NCBI RefSeq assembly: GCF_016127315.1
Contig: NZ_CP065997.1
Coordinates: 992,001-1,056,000, forward strand
DNA: 64,000 nt
Reading direction: 5' to 3'
DNA from: Achromobacter deleyi
GTDB lineage: Bacteria > Pseudomonadota > Gammaproteobacteria > Burkholderiales > Burkholderiaceae_B
Shown: one piece after another, positions 11,698-20,262 of the stretch
Position numbering within the stretch: position 1 is the first letter of the stretch
Layout: every line of letters starts with the position of its first letter
Notes under the pieces: model-generated
Databases searched by the model: none
The model's input: only the letters and a program-made list of their open reading frames with translations
Told to the model about the DNA's origin: nothing
Position numbers and translations under genes: made by a program

Positions 11698-12336
11698 ATG
11701 CAACTGCACAGCTTCTTCAACAGCTCCACCTCGTACCGCGTGCGCATCGCGCTGGCGCTCAAGGGCCTGCCGTTCGATATCGTGCCGGTGAACCTGCGCA
11801 AGCAGGAACAGCGCGCCGCCGACTACGTGGCGCAGAACCCGTCGGCCGGCGTGCCGCTGCTGACGGAAGGCGATTTCCAGCTGTCGCAATCGCTCGCCAT
11901 CATCGACTACCTGGACGCCACGCATCCCGAGCCGCGCCTGATCCCGGCCGCGCCCCGCGACCGCGCCCGCGTGCTGGAACTGTCCAACGCCATCGCCTGC
12001 GACATCCACCCGGTCAACAACATGCGCATCCTGCGCTACCTGCAGGAAGAACTGGCCGCCACCGAGGCGCAGAAGAACGCCTGGTACCACCACTGGATCC
12101 GCGAAGGCCTGACCGCGGTCGAGACCCTGCTGGTCCGCCACGGCCAAGGCGCCTATTGCTTCGGCGACGCGCCGACGCTGGCCGACTGCTGCCTGGTGCC
12201 GCAGGTGGCCAACGCCCAGCGCATGGGCTGCGACCTGACGGCCTACCCGCGCCTGACGGGCGTGTACGAACACTGCGTCGCGCAGCCCGCGTTCCAGCAG
12301 GCCGCGCCCAGCAACCAACCGGACTACATCAAGTGA
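11698..12336 (+). CDS. Maleylpyruvate (maleylacetoacetate) isomerase, zeta GST
   Basis: Glutathione-dependent cis-trans isomerase converting maleylpyruvate to fumarylpyruvate. The protein is 212 aa. The zeta-class active-site motif is SSTSYRVRIAL at residues 9-19, followed by QNPSAGVPLL (cis-Pro region) and QSLAIIDYLD (glutathione binding). The C-terminal all-helical domain runs from about residue 90 and includes HPVNNMRILRYL. It overlaps the following GTG-start gene by 4 bp. The operon context favours maleylpyruvate over the tyrosine-pathway substrate maleylacetoacetate. Confidence 0.9.
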   Translation: MQLHSFFNSSTSYRVRIALALKGLPFDIVPVNLRKQEQRAADYVAQNPSAGVPLLTEGDFQLSQSLAIIDYLDATHPEPRLIPAAPRDRARVLELSNAIACDIHPVNNMRILRYLQEELAATEAQKNAWYHHWIREGLTAVETLLVRHGQGAYCFGDAPTLADCCLVPQVANAQRMGCDLTAYPRLTGVYEHCVAQPAFQQAAPSNQPDYIK

Positions 12337-12731
12337 CCACGCAAGCTTCCCCGGGCCAGGAGCCCGACACCCTGGGCGCGCCGCTGCGCGAATACACCGA
12401 CCCGGCCTACCGCCCGCTGTGCGCCAACCTGGCCGAGGTGCGCGCCAACATCGACCGCCTGGACGACGAGATCGTGCGCCTGATGGCCGAGCGCGCCATG
12501 TACGTGAAGGACGCCGCGCGCTTCAAGCGCGACGCCTTCCAGGTCAGCGCGCCAGCGCGCCAGGCCGAGGTGTTCGAGAAGGTGCGGCGCCTGGCCGAGC
12601 GCCACGACCAGGGCTTCGAGAACCTGGACCAGGTGGTGGACGCGGCCTACCGCGCCATGGTGGCGGCCTTCATCGCCAACGAACAGACCTATTTCAACAA
12701 CATGAAGATCGCGGGAGACAAGCATGCATAA
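12333..12731 (+). CDS. PchB-like chorismate mutase-fold protein
   Basis: AroQ-fold protein of 132 aa from GTG 12333, which overlaps the isomerase stop. The core starts at about residue 30: VRANIDRLDDEIV (36-48) and YVKDAARFK (57-65) resemble isochorismate pyruvate lyase PchB (IDxxDxxIV and YVKxAxRFK), including the lysine at the position of the catalytic mobile-loop Lys. Members either rearrange chorismate to prephenate or split isochorismate into salicylate and pyruvate. A 29-residue N-terminal extension has no known motif. No isochorismate synthase is near, so the reaction is unassigned. It overlaps the next gene by 8 bp, showing tight co-translation. Confidence 0.8.
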   Translation: MTTQASPGQEPDTLGAPLREYTDPAYRPLCANLAEVRANIDRLDDEIVRLMAERAMYVKDAARFKRDAFQVSAPARQAEVFEKVRRLAERHDQGFENLDQVVDAAYRAMVAAFIANEQTYFNNMKIAGDKHA

Positions 12732-13728
12732 GCCCTCAACCCTGGCGCGGGCGCGCGGCATCGCGGCGCGCGCGCTGGCCTTGGGACTGGTCGCGCTGGC
12801 GCCGCTGGGCGCGGCGCAGGCCGCCGACGCCTGGCCGTCGCAGCCGCTCAAGGCGCTGGTGCCGTTCGGCCCGGGCTCCAGCCCCGACCAGGTGGCGCGC
12901 ATCGTCGGCGAGAAGGCCGGCGCCATCCTCGGCCAGACCGTGGTGGTGGAAAACAAGCCGGGCGCCAGCGGCAACATCGGCACCTTCGCCATCGCCAACG
13001 CCAAGCCCGACGGCTATACCTTCGGCGTCTCGATCACCGGCCCGCTGGTGAACAACACGCTGCTGTTCGACAAGCTGCCCTACGCGCCCGCCACCGACCT
13101 GTCGCCGCTGACGCTGGCGGTGCACCAGCCCAACGTGCTGGTGGTGCCGGCCAAGGCCGGTATCGACAACATTGGCCAGTTGCTCGAAGCGCTCAAGCAG
13201 AACCCGGACAAGTACAACTTCCCCTCGCCCGGCGCCGGCACCGTCTCGCACCTGGCCGTGGAACTGCTGCTGCAACGGATCGGCGCGCGCGCCACGCACG
13301 TGCCGTATCCGTCGTCGCCGGCCGCGCTGACCTCGCTGCTGTCGGGCGACACGCAGTTCGCCGCGCTGCCGCCGATCGCCGTCATGAGCATGGTCAAGGA
13401 CGGCCGCCTGAAGGCGCTGGCCGTGACCTCGTCCAAGCGTTCCACGCTGCTGCCCGAGATCCCCACGCTGGCTGAAGTCGGCGTGCCCGGCATCGAGGGT
13501 TCGGCCTGGATCGGTTTCGTGATTTCGTCCAAGGTGCCCGCCGACATCCAGAAGAAGCTGTCGGACGCGCTGATCCAGGCGATCCGCGACCCCGAGGTGG
13601 TCAAGCGCCTGCAGGCGCAGTTCATGGACCCGGTGGGCAGCACCCCGGCCGAGTTCCGCGCCTACATGGACGATGAGCTCAAGCGCTGGGAACCCCTCAT
13701 CACCAAGCTCGGCATCAAGGGCCAATAA
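12724..13728 (+). CDS. Bug-type periplasmic receptor (TTT family)
   Basis: Periplasmic solute-binding protein of 334 aa from the Bug/TctC family expanded in Alcaligenaceae. A signal peptide spans about residues 1-36 (LALGLVALAPLGAAQAADA). The mature part begins WPSQPLKALVPFGPGSSPDQVAR and contains VVVENKPGASGNIG, the ligand-loop signature. No TctA or TctB membrane subunits accompany it, so it may feed a shared transporter or act as a sensor. The location suggests an aromatic acid ligand (inference). Confidence 0.9.
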   Translation: MHKPSTLARARGIAARALALGLVALAPLGAAQAADAWPSQPLKALVPFGPGSSPDQVARIVGEKAGAILGQTVVVENKPGASGNIGTFAIANAKPDGYTFGVSITGPLVNNTLLFDKLPYAPATDLSPLTLAVHQPNVLVVPAKAGIDNIGQLLEALKQNPDKYNFPSPGAGTVSHLAVELLLQRIGARATHVPYPSSPAALTSLLSGDTQFAALPPIAVMSMVKDGRLKALAVTSSKRSTLLPEIPTLAEVGVPGIEGSAWIGFVISSKVPADIQKKLSDALIQAIRDPEVVKRLQAQFMDPVGSTPAEFRAYMDDELKRWEPLITKLGIKGQ

Positions 13729-13808
13729 GCCGGCCCATGAACGGGCGCCCCGGCGCCCGGCATTTCGCAACACCAGACGCAGTCCGCAAGACAAGCAAGG
13801 AGACAAGC

Positions 13809-15161
13809 ATGACCCTCACCGAACCCGCCCGCCAGGTGCCGCTCTACGGCGAATACGACGTCGTCGTGCTGGGCGGCGGCCCCGCCGGCATCCTGGCCGC
13901 GGCCAGCGCCGCCCGCAACGGCGCCAGCGTGCTGCTGGTGGAACGCTATGGCTTTCTCGGCGGCATGGGCACGGCGGCGGGCGTCTCCAACTTCTGCGGA
14001 CTGCACGCCAACATCCGCGGCACCATCCGCCAGGTCGTGCATGGCATGACGGACGACCTGCTGGACCGCATGCGCGCGCTGGACGGCCTGAACGACCCGC
14101 ACCTGATCCTGGGCAAGATCCACGCCCAGGCCTACGACATCGCCGCCTTCAAGTGCGCCGCCGACGGCATGGTGCAGGACAGCGGCGCGCGGATCCTGTT
14201 CCATGCGCTGGCCACCGGCCTGGCGCGCGACGCCGCCGGCAATGTCGACGCGCTGTTCCTGGAAACCAAGTCCGGCCGCTGCGCGGTGCGCGGCAAGGTC
14301 TTCATCGACTGCTCCGGCGACGCCGACATCGCGCAATGGGGCGGCCTGCCGTTCGAGAAGGGCGACGCGCACGGCCACATGCTCTATCCCACGCTGATGT
14401 TCAAGGTCGGCAATGTCGACGGCGCCCGCGCCCAGGAGGCCTGGAAGACCATTCCGCAGCTGATGGACCAGGCCGCCGCCAGCGGCGAATTCACCTTCCC
14501 GCGGCGCGGCGCCATCGTGCGGCCGCAAAAGCATGACTACGAGTGGCGCGTCAACGTCACCCAGCTGGCCAACGCCGATGGCAGCGCGGCCGACGGCACC
14601 GACGCCGCCTCGCTCTCGGCCGGCGAGCTGGAAGGCCGCCGCCAGATCACCGAATACCTGAAGTTCCTGCGCGCCAAGGTGCCGGGATTCGAGAATGCCT
14701 ACGTGCTCGACATCGCGCCGCAGCTGGGCATCCGCGAGACCCGCCGCATCGTCGGCGAAGCCATGCTGACCAAGGACGACGTGCTGGGCTGCGCCGACTT
14801 CGAGGACAGCATCGGCGTCAATGGCTGGCCGCTGGAGATGCACACCGCCGGCGACGTGCAATGGATGTGGCCGCCGATTCCCGAATCGCGCGGCTACAAC
14901 CAGCTGCCGTTCCGCATGATGGTGCCGCGCCGCGGCCCCGGCGTGGCCGGCAACGTGCTGGTGGCCGGACGCTGCGCCTCGATGACGCACGAGGGCCAGT
15001 CGGCCGCCCGCGTCAGCGGCAGCTGCTTCGTCATGGGCGAGGCCGCCGGCACTGCCTCGGCGCTGGCGCTGCGCGCCGGCATCGCGCCGGCCGACCTGCC
15101 GGTCGCCACCCTGCAGGCGCAGCTGCAGCGGCAAGGCGCCTTCCTCGGCGGCCACGACTGA
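13809..15161 (+). CDS. FAD-dependent oxidoreductase of unknown substrate
   Basis: Flavoprotein of 450 aa of the FAD_oxidored type. It starts at ATG 13809 behind AAGGAGACAAGC. The Rossmann motif GGGPAGILAAASAARNG lies at about residues 22-38, a second FAD contact is FIDCSGDADIAQWGG (around 170), and the C-terminal GNVLVAGRCASMTHEGQ closes the FAD site. It has no signal peptide. It is not the aromatic-ring hydroxylase type of its downstream neighbour. Position between the gentisate genes and the 3-hydroxybenzoate monooxygenase suggests a peripheral oxidation feeding the pathway, but the substrate cannot be read from the sequence. Confidence 0.8.
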   Translation: MTLTEPARQVPLYGEYDVVVLGGGPAGILAAASAARNGASVLLVERYGFLGGMGTAAGVSNFCGLHANIRGTIRQVVHGMTDDLLDRMRALDGLNDPHLILGKIHAQAYDIAAFKCAADGMVQDSGARILFHALATGLARDAAGNVDALFLETKSGRCAVRGKVFIDCSGDADIAQWGGLPFEKGDAHGHMLYPTLMFKVGNVDGARAQEAWKTIPQLMDQAAASGEFTFPRRGAIVRPQKHDYEWRVNVTQLANADGSAADGTDAASLSAGELEGRRQITEYLKFLRAKVPGFENAYVLDIAPQLGIRETRRIVGEAMLTKDDVLGCADFEDSIGVNGWPLEMHTAGDVQWMWPPIPESRGYNQLPFRMMVPRRGPGVAGNVLVAGRCASMTHEGQSAARVSGSCFVMGEAAGTASALALRAGIAPADLPVATLQAQLQRQGAFLGGHD

Positions 15162-15180
15162 ACATGCAAGGAATCCAGGA

Positions 15181-16404
15181 ATGAACGCAACACCGGCAGT
15201 AAAGGGCGCGCCCCAATCCGTGATCGTGGTGGGCGGCGGCATCGGCGGCCTGGCCGCGGCGCTGGCGCTGACGCGCCAGGGCATCGCGGTGCAGTTGCTG
15301 GAGCAGGCCGCGCACATCGGCGAGATCGGCGCCGGCATCCAGCTCGGCCCCAACGCCTTCGCCGCGCTCGACGCGCTGGGCGTGGGCGCCACGGCGCGCC
15401 AGCGCGCGGTCTTCACCGACCACATCATCATGATGGACGCGGTCGATGCGCGCGAAGTGGTGCGCATCGACACCGGCGCCGCCTTCCGCGAGCGTTTCGG
15501 CGGCCCCTACGCCGTGATCCACCGCGCCGACATCCACCTGTCGATCCTGGAAGCGGTGCAGCAGAACCCGCTGATCCGCTTTCGCACCTCGACGCAGATC
15601 GCCAGCGTCGCGCAGGACGGCAGGCGCGTGGAGGTCACCGACACCGAAGGCAACCGCTACCAGGCCGACGCGGTGATCGGCGCCGACGGCGTCAAGTCCG
15701 TGATCCGCGAACACCTGATCGGCGATCCGCCGCGCGTGACCGGCCACGTGGTCTACCGCGCCGTAGTCGAGCGCGACAACATGCCCGAGGAGCTGCGCAT
15801 CAACGCGCCGGTGCTGTGGGCCGGCCCGCACTGCCACCTGGTGCACTACCCGCTGCGCGGCGGCCAGCAATACAACCTGGTGGTGACCTTCCACAGCCGC
15901 GAGCAGGAACAATGGGGCGTGCGCGAAGGCAGCAAGGAGGAAGTGCTGTCGTACTTCCAGGGCATCCATCCTCGCCCGCACCAGATGCTCGACCGCCCCA
16001 CCTCATGGAAGCGCTGGGCCACGGCCGACCGCGAACCGGTCGAGCAGTGGGGCCAGGGCCGCCTGACCATCCTGGGCGACGCCGCCCACCCCATGACCCA
16101 GTACATGGCCCAGGGCGCCTGCATGGCGCTGGAAGACGCGGTGACGCTGGGCGAAGCGGTCAAGCGCTGCGACCACGACCTGCAAGCCGCCTTCCGCCTG
16201 TACGAATCGGTGCGCATCCCGCGCAGCGCGCGCGTGGTCTGGTCGACCCGCGAAATGGGCAGGCTCTATCACGCGCGCGGTGTCGAACGCACCGTGCGCA
16301 ACATGCTGTGGACCGGCCGCGGCCAGTCCCAGTTCTACGACGCGCTGCAGTGGCTCTACGGCTGGAAGGTGGAGAACTGTCTCGCGGGACCCATCCAGCC
16401 ATAA
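15181..16404 (+). CDS. 3-hydroxybenzoate 6-monooxygenase-like flavoprotein
   Basis: Class A FAD/NAD(P)H aromatic hydroxylase of 407 aa, expected to convert 3-hydroxybenzoate to gentisate. Three fingerprints are in place: VVGGGIGGLAAALAL (GxGxxG, about 17-31), VIGADGVKSVIREHL (DG motif, about 165) and TILGDAAHPMTQYMAQG (GD motif, about 297). It starts 19 bp after the FAD oxidoreductase. Salicylate 1-hydroxylase paralogues share the fold, but linkage to gentisate dioxygenase favours 6-hydroxylation. The exact ring position remains context-based inference. Confidence 0.83.
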   Translation: MNATPAVKGAPQSVIVVGGGIGGLAAALALTRQGIAVQLLEQAAHIGEIGAGIQLGPNAFAALDALGVGATARQRAVFTDHIIMMDAVDAREVVRIDTGAAFRERFGGPYAVIHRADIHLSILEAVQQNPLIRFRTSTQIASVAQDGRRVEVTDTEGNRYQADAVIGADGVKSVIREHLIGDPPRVTGHVVYRAVVERDNMPEELRINAPVLWAGPHCHLVHYPLRGGQQYNLVVTFHSREQEQWGVREGSKEEVLSYFQGIHPRPHQMLDRPTSWKRWATADREPVEQWGQGRLTILGDAAHPMTQYMAQGACMALEDAVTLGEAVKRCDHDLQAAFRLYESVRIPRSARVVWSTREMGRLYHARGVERTVRNMLWTGRGQSQFYDALQWLYGWKVENCLAGPIQP

Positions 16405-16431
16405 AAAAAGCAGGCACAGGAGGAGACAACC

Positions 16432-17607
16432 ATGACGACACGCATCACCCGCGGCGGCGCCGCGCTGCTGCTGGCACTGGCCGCCGGCGGCGTCCAGGCC
16501 CAGCAGAAACCCGTGGACATCGGCTTCATCGGCACGCTGTCGACCCCCGCCGGCTACATCGGCGAGGACGAACGCGACGCCTTCATGCTGGCGGTCAAGG
16601 AAGGCGGCGGCAAGCTCGGCGGCGTGCCGGTCAATGTGCGAGTCGAGGACGACGCGCTCAAGCCGGCCAACGCCAAGCAGATCGCCGACAAGATGGTGCA
16701 GGGCGGCGTGCGCCTGTTCACGGGCGTCAATTTCTCCAACGTCATGGCGGCGGTCGGGCCGACGGTGCTCAACGCCGGCGGCTTCTACGTCAGCCTGAAC
16801 GCCGGCCCCTCCAACTACGCCGGCAAGGCCTGCAACCCGAACTACTTCGCCGTTGCCTTCCAGAACGACTCGTACGCCGACACCGCCGGCATCGCCGCCA
16901 ATGAGCTGGGCGCCAAGCGCGTCGTCGTCATGGCGCCCAACTACCAGGCCGGCCGCGACGCGGTCGCCGGCTTCAAGCGCACCTACAAGGGCGAGATCGC
17001 CGAAGAGATCTACACCAAGCTGGAACAGGCCGACTTCTCGGTCGAGCTGGCGCGCATCCGCTCGCTCAACCCGGACGCCATCTTCCAGTTCCACCCGGGC
17101 GGCGCCGGCATCAACCTGACCAAGCAGTACGCCAACTCCGGCCTGGCCGACAAGATCAAGATGATCACGCCCATCTACTCGATGGACGAGCGCATGCTGG
17201 CCGCCACCGGCACCGCCGGCAAGGGCTTCTACCTGAGTTCGCTGTGGAGCGCGGACCTGGACAACCCGCAGAACAGGCATTTCGTCGAGGCCTTCACCAA
17301 GGCCTACAACCGCGCGCCCACCGCCTACGCGGCGCAGGCCTATGACACCGCCAACCTGATCGCGTCGGGCCTGAAGGCGGTGGACGGCGACATCACCGGC
17401 AAGGCCGACGCCTTCCGCGACGCGCTGCGCCGCGCCGACTTCCCCAGCGTGCGCGGCAAGTTCAAGTTCGGCCCCAACCAGCATCCGGTGCAGGACTGGT
17501 ACCTGCTGCACATCGAGGCCGGCGCGGACGGCAAGCTGGTCTACAAGAACCTCAAGGTCATCGCCCGCGACCACACCGACGTGCACGCGGCCGACTGCAA
17601 GATGTAG
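16432..17607 (+). CDS. ABC transporter substrate-binding protein, LivK-like
   Basis: Periplasmic type I binding protein of 391 aa. The signal peptide is the first 24 residues (ALLLALAAGGVQA then QQKP). The mature chain begins VDIGFIGTLSTPAGYIGEDERDAF and has the two-lobed layout of branched-chain amino acid or aromatic-acid receptors, with FTGVNFSNVMAAVGP in the first lobe and MDERMLAATGTAGKGFY in the second. No LivHMGF genes follow, so it is a receptor without its permease. The ribosome-binding site is AGGAGGAGAC. An aromatic ligand is plausible given the operon. Confidence 0.85.
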   Translation: MTTRITRGGAALLLALAAGGVQAQQKPVDIGFIGTLSTPAGYIGEDERDAFMLAVKEGGGKLGGVPVNVRVEDDALKPANAKQIADKMVQGGVRLFTGVNFSNVMAAVGPTVLNAGGFYVSLNAGPSNYAGKACNPNYFAVAFQNDSYADTAGIAANELGAKRVVVMAPNYQAGRDAVAGFKRTYKGEIAEEIYTKLEQADFSVELARIRSLNPDAIFQFHPGGAGINLTKQYANSGLADKIKMITPIYSMDERMLAATGTAGKGFYLSSLWSADLDNPQNRHFVEAFTKAYNRAPTAYAAQAYDTANLIASGLKAVDGDITGKADAFRDALRRADFPSVRGKFKFGPNQHPVQDWYLLHIEAGADGKLVYKNLKVIARDHTDVHAADCKM

Positions 17608-17648
17608 AAAGTCGCCAGACGGGCATGGGATCGGTTAAAACCCTTCCC

Positions 17649-18008
17649 ATGCCTGACGCCCAAGCCGCATCCTGGAAACACCTGCCCGCGCCGAAGAAGC
17701 GCGCCGCGCTGCCCTTTGACGCCACCTACACAGCCGACCAGTACGCGCGGCTGCGCCAGGGGCGCATCCCCGCGGAGATGGAAGACAAGTGGTTCATCTA
17801 TCTCGACGATGGCGTGCTGCGCTTTCATCGCAGCTGGACCGGCATCTGGATCTACGCGCTGCGGCTGGAAGCCGCGGGCGACCAGTGGCGCGCGCATGAC
17901 GCCTGGGTCAACCGCGAGGCCGACCAGTACGGCTGCACCGACCTGGACACCGACCGCAAGCTGCTGGCGCGGCTGGTGGACGGCCTGCTGGCCGCGCCGC
18001 GCGAATGA
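17649..18008 (+). CDS. Conserved hypothetical protein with MEDKWF and HRSWTG motifs
   Basis: Cytoplasmic protein of 119 aa from ATG 17649; an ATG at 17625 would add eight residues and neither has a convincing ribosome-binding site. The core reads MEDKWFIYLDDGVLRFHRSWTG, split here by an aromatic-rich beta-strand pattern, followed by WIYALRL and an acidic helical C-terminus. I have the impression of a small conserved family carrying this core, but I can name no function. It follows the gentisate operon by 41 bp and may be a read-through passenger. Confidence 0.65.
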   Translation: MPDAQAASWKHLPAPKKRAALPFDATYTADQYARLRQGRIPAEMEDKWFIYLDDGVLRFHRSWTGIWIYALRLEAAGDQWRAHDAWVNREADQYGCTDLDTDRKLLARLVDGLLAAPRE

Positions 18009-18028
18009 TCGAACGGCGGAAATGAAGC

Positions 18029-18122
18029 GGGCGGCGTATCCGTCGGGCGGCGTATCCGTCGGGCGGCGCATCCGTCGGGCGGCGCATCCGTCGGGCGCCG
18101 TGATCGCGCCGCCCGACGGATA
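18029..18122. repeat. 16-bp tandem repeat, four copies, plus one inverted copy
   Basis: Four adjacent copies of GGGCGGCGYATCCGTC occupy 18029-18092; copies 1-2 have T and copies 3-4 have C at the variable position. A fifth copy in inverse orientation is at 18107-18122. Copy four and the inverted copy can pair over 12 bp (18086-18097 with 18110-18121) around a 12-nt loop. There is no coding potential and no U-tract. It fills the gap between convergent transcripts and may act as a transcription barrier. Confidence 0.85.
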
Positions 18123-18175
18123 GGGCGGCGCCGGGCCCGGTGCGTTCCAGCCGGAACACACCAGGCGCGCGAGCC

Positions 18176-19192
18176 TCAGTTCAGGCTGGCGCCGGAGATC
18201 TTGACGATCTCCTGGTACTTGGCCTTTTCGTTCTTGACGAACTCGGCGAAGGCTTCGGGCGTCATCGGCGCCGCTTCCGAACCCATCGTCAGCAGGCGTT
18301 GCTTGACGTCGGGCTGCTGCATCGCTTCCGAGTAGGCCTTGTTCAGCTTGGCCACGATCGGCGCGGGCGTGCCGCCGGTCGTGAAGACGCCGAACCAGGT
18401 GCCCAGGTCGAAGCCCTTGATGCCCGATTCTTCCACCGTCGGCACGTCGGCCAGCAGCGACGAGCGCTGGGCGGTGGTCACGGCCAGCGCCTTGACCTTG
18501 CCGTCCTTGATCAGCGGCGCCGAGGCCGCCAGGTTGTCGAACATGAAGTCCGACTGGCCCGACAGCAACGCCAGCTGCGCCGGCGCGGCGCCCTGGTAGG
18601 GGATGTGCTCGACGTTGATGCCGGCGCGCGCCTTGAGCAGTTCGCCCGACAGGTGGCCGGCGCTGCCGTTGCCGCCCGAACCGTAGTTCAGCTTGCCCGG
18701 GTTCTTCTTGGCGTAGTCGATCAGGTCGGCCAGCTTCTCGATCTTGTTCTTGGTGGCGAATTCGACGTTCATCACCAGCACGTTCGGCACCGACGCCACG
18801 ATGGTGACCGGGGCGAAGTCCTTCACCGGGTCATAGGGCAGGTTGGCGAACAGCCAGGGGTTGATGGCGTGGGTCGCGACGGCGCCCATCACCAGCGTGT
18901 AGCCGTCGGCCGGGGCCTTGGCCACCAGATCGGCGCCGATGTTGCCGCCGGCGCCCGAGCGGTTTTCCACCACCACGGGCTGGCCGAGCGAGCCGCGCAC
19001 CTTCTCGGCCAGCATGCGGGCCATGGTGTCGAGCGGGCCGCCGGGCGGGTAAGGCACCACGAAGCGCAGCGGCTTGGTGGGGAAGTCGGTGGCCTGGGCC
19101 AGCGCGGGCGCGCCGAAGGACAGCGTGGCGGCCAGGGCCGCGGCGCCGCCCAGCAGGACGCGGCGCATGGCGCCACGGGGGGTCGGTTTCAT
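18176..19192 (-). CDS. Bug-type periplasmic receptor (TTT family)
   Basis: Periplasmic receptor of 338 aa. The signal peptide is MRRVLLGGAAALAATLSF with cleavage after about residue 33 (GAPALA/QA). The mature start TDFPTKPLRFVVPYPPGGPLD and VVVENRSGAGGNIGADLVAKA are classic Bug elements. GAGGAG sits 5 nt before the ATG at 19192. It is a single gene with its own leader, unrelated in position to TctAB. The Bug fold normally binds carboxylates through two bridging waters; the ligand here is unknown. Confidence 0.9.
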   Translation of the reverse strand: MKPTPRGAMRRVLLGGAAALAATLSFGAPALAQATDFPTKPLRFVVPYPPGGPLDTMARMLAEKVRGSLGQPVVVENRSGAGGNIGADLVAKAPADGYTLVMGAVATHAINPWLFANLPYDPVKDFAPVTIVASVPNVLVMNVEFATKNKIEKLADLIDYAKKNPGKLNYGSGGNGSAGHLSGELLKARAGINVEHIPYQGAAPAQLALLSGQSDFMFDNLAASAPLIKDGKVKALAVTTAQRSSLLADVPTVEESGIKGFDLGTWFGVFTTGGTPAPIVAKLNKAYSEAMQQPDVKQRLLTMGSEAAPMTPEAFAEFVKNEKAKYQEIVKISGASLN

Positions 19193-19392
19193 CTCGTTTG
19201 CTCCTCTCATTGCATCAATGGCGGTCGGTAGCATACCGCAGTGGCATGAACGCCGTAACAAAGGGATACCAGGAGAACCGGGCGCTTTTCCCCGGACCGG
19301 CCGCCCGTTCCCGGGCCGATGCGGGCGGCAGGAGGCCTTGCCGGGCCCGCTGGAATCGGCCGAAATCCGGGGCGCCCCGCCACGCAAGCGCC

Positions 19393-19425
19393 AAAGAAAA
19401 AACGCCTTCCGGGTGAAGGCGTTTT
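19393..19425 (-). terminator. Intrinsic terminator of the aapJQMP operon
   Basis: Perfect 11-bp stem AAAACGCCTTC (19399-19409) with GAAGGCGTTTT (19415-19425) around CGGGT. On the minus strand it is followed by TTTTTTCTTT. It lies 37 bp beyond the aapP stop. Confidence 0.85.
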
Positions 19426-19461
19426 CACGCTGGGCGCATAGGCGGGCAGGCCCGCCCGGCC

Positions 19462-20202
<741 letters not shown>

Positions 20203-20262
20203 GCCTGTACTCCCGTAAATATCGCGTTGCGGGCCCGCCCCAGGCGGACCCGCGGCAAGGTT

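Noticed and set aside
11304..12332. Long frame leading into the PchB-like gene
   Set aside because: Alternative-phase reading of the hydrolase and isomerase genes; the GTG at 12333 gives the family-length protein.
18029..18122. CRISPR-like array
   Set aside because: Units are 16 bp and directly adjacent with no spacers, and no cas genes are present.
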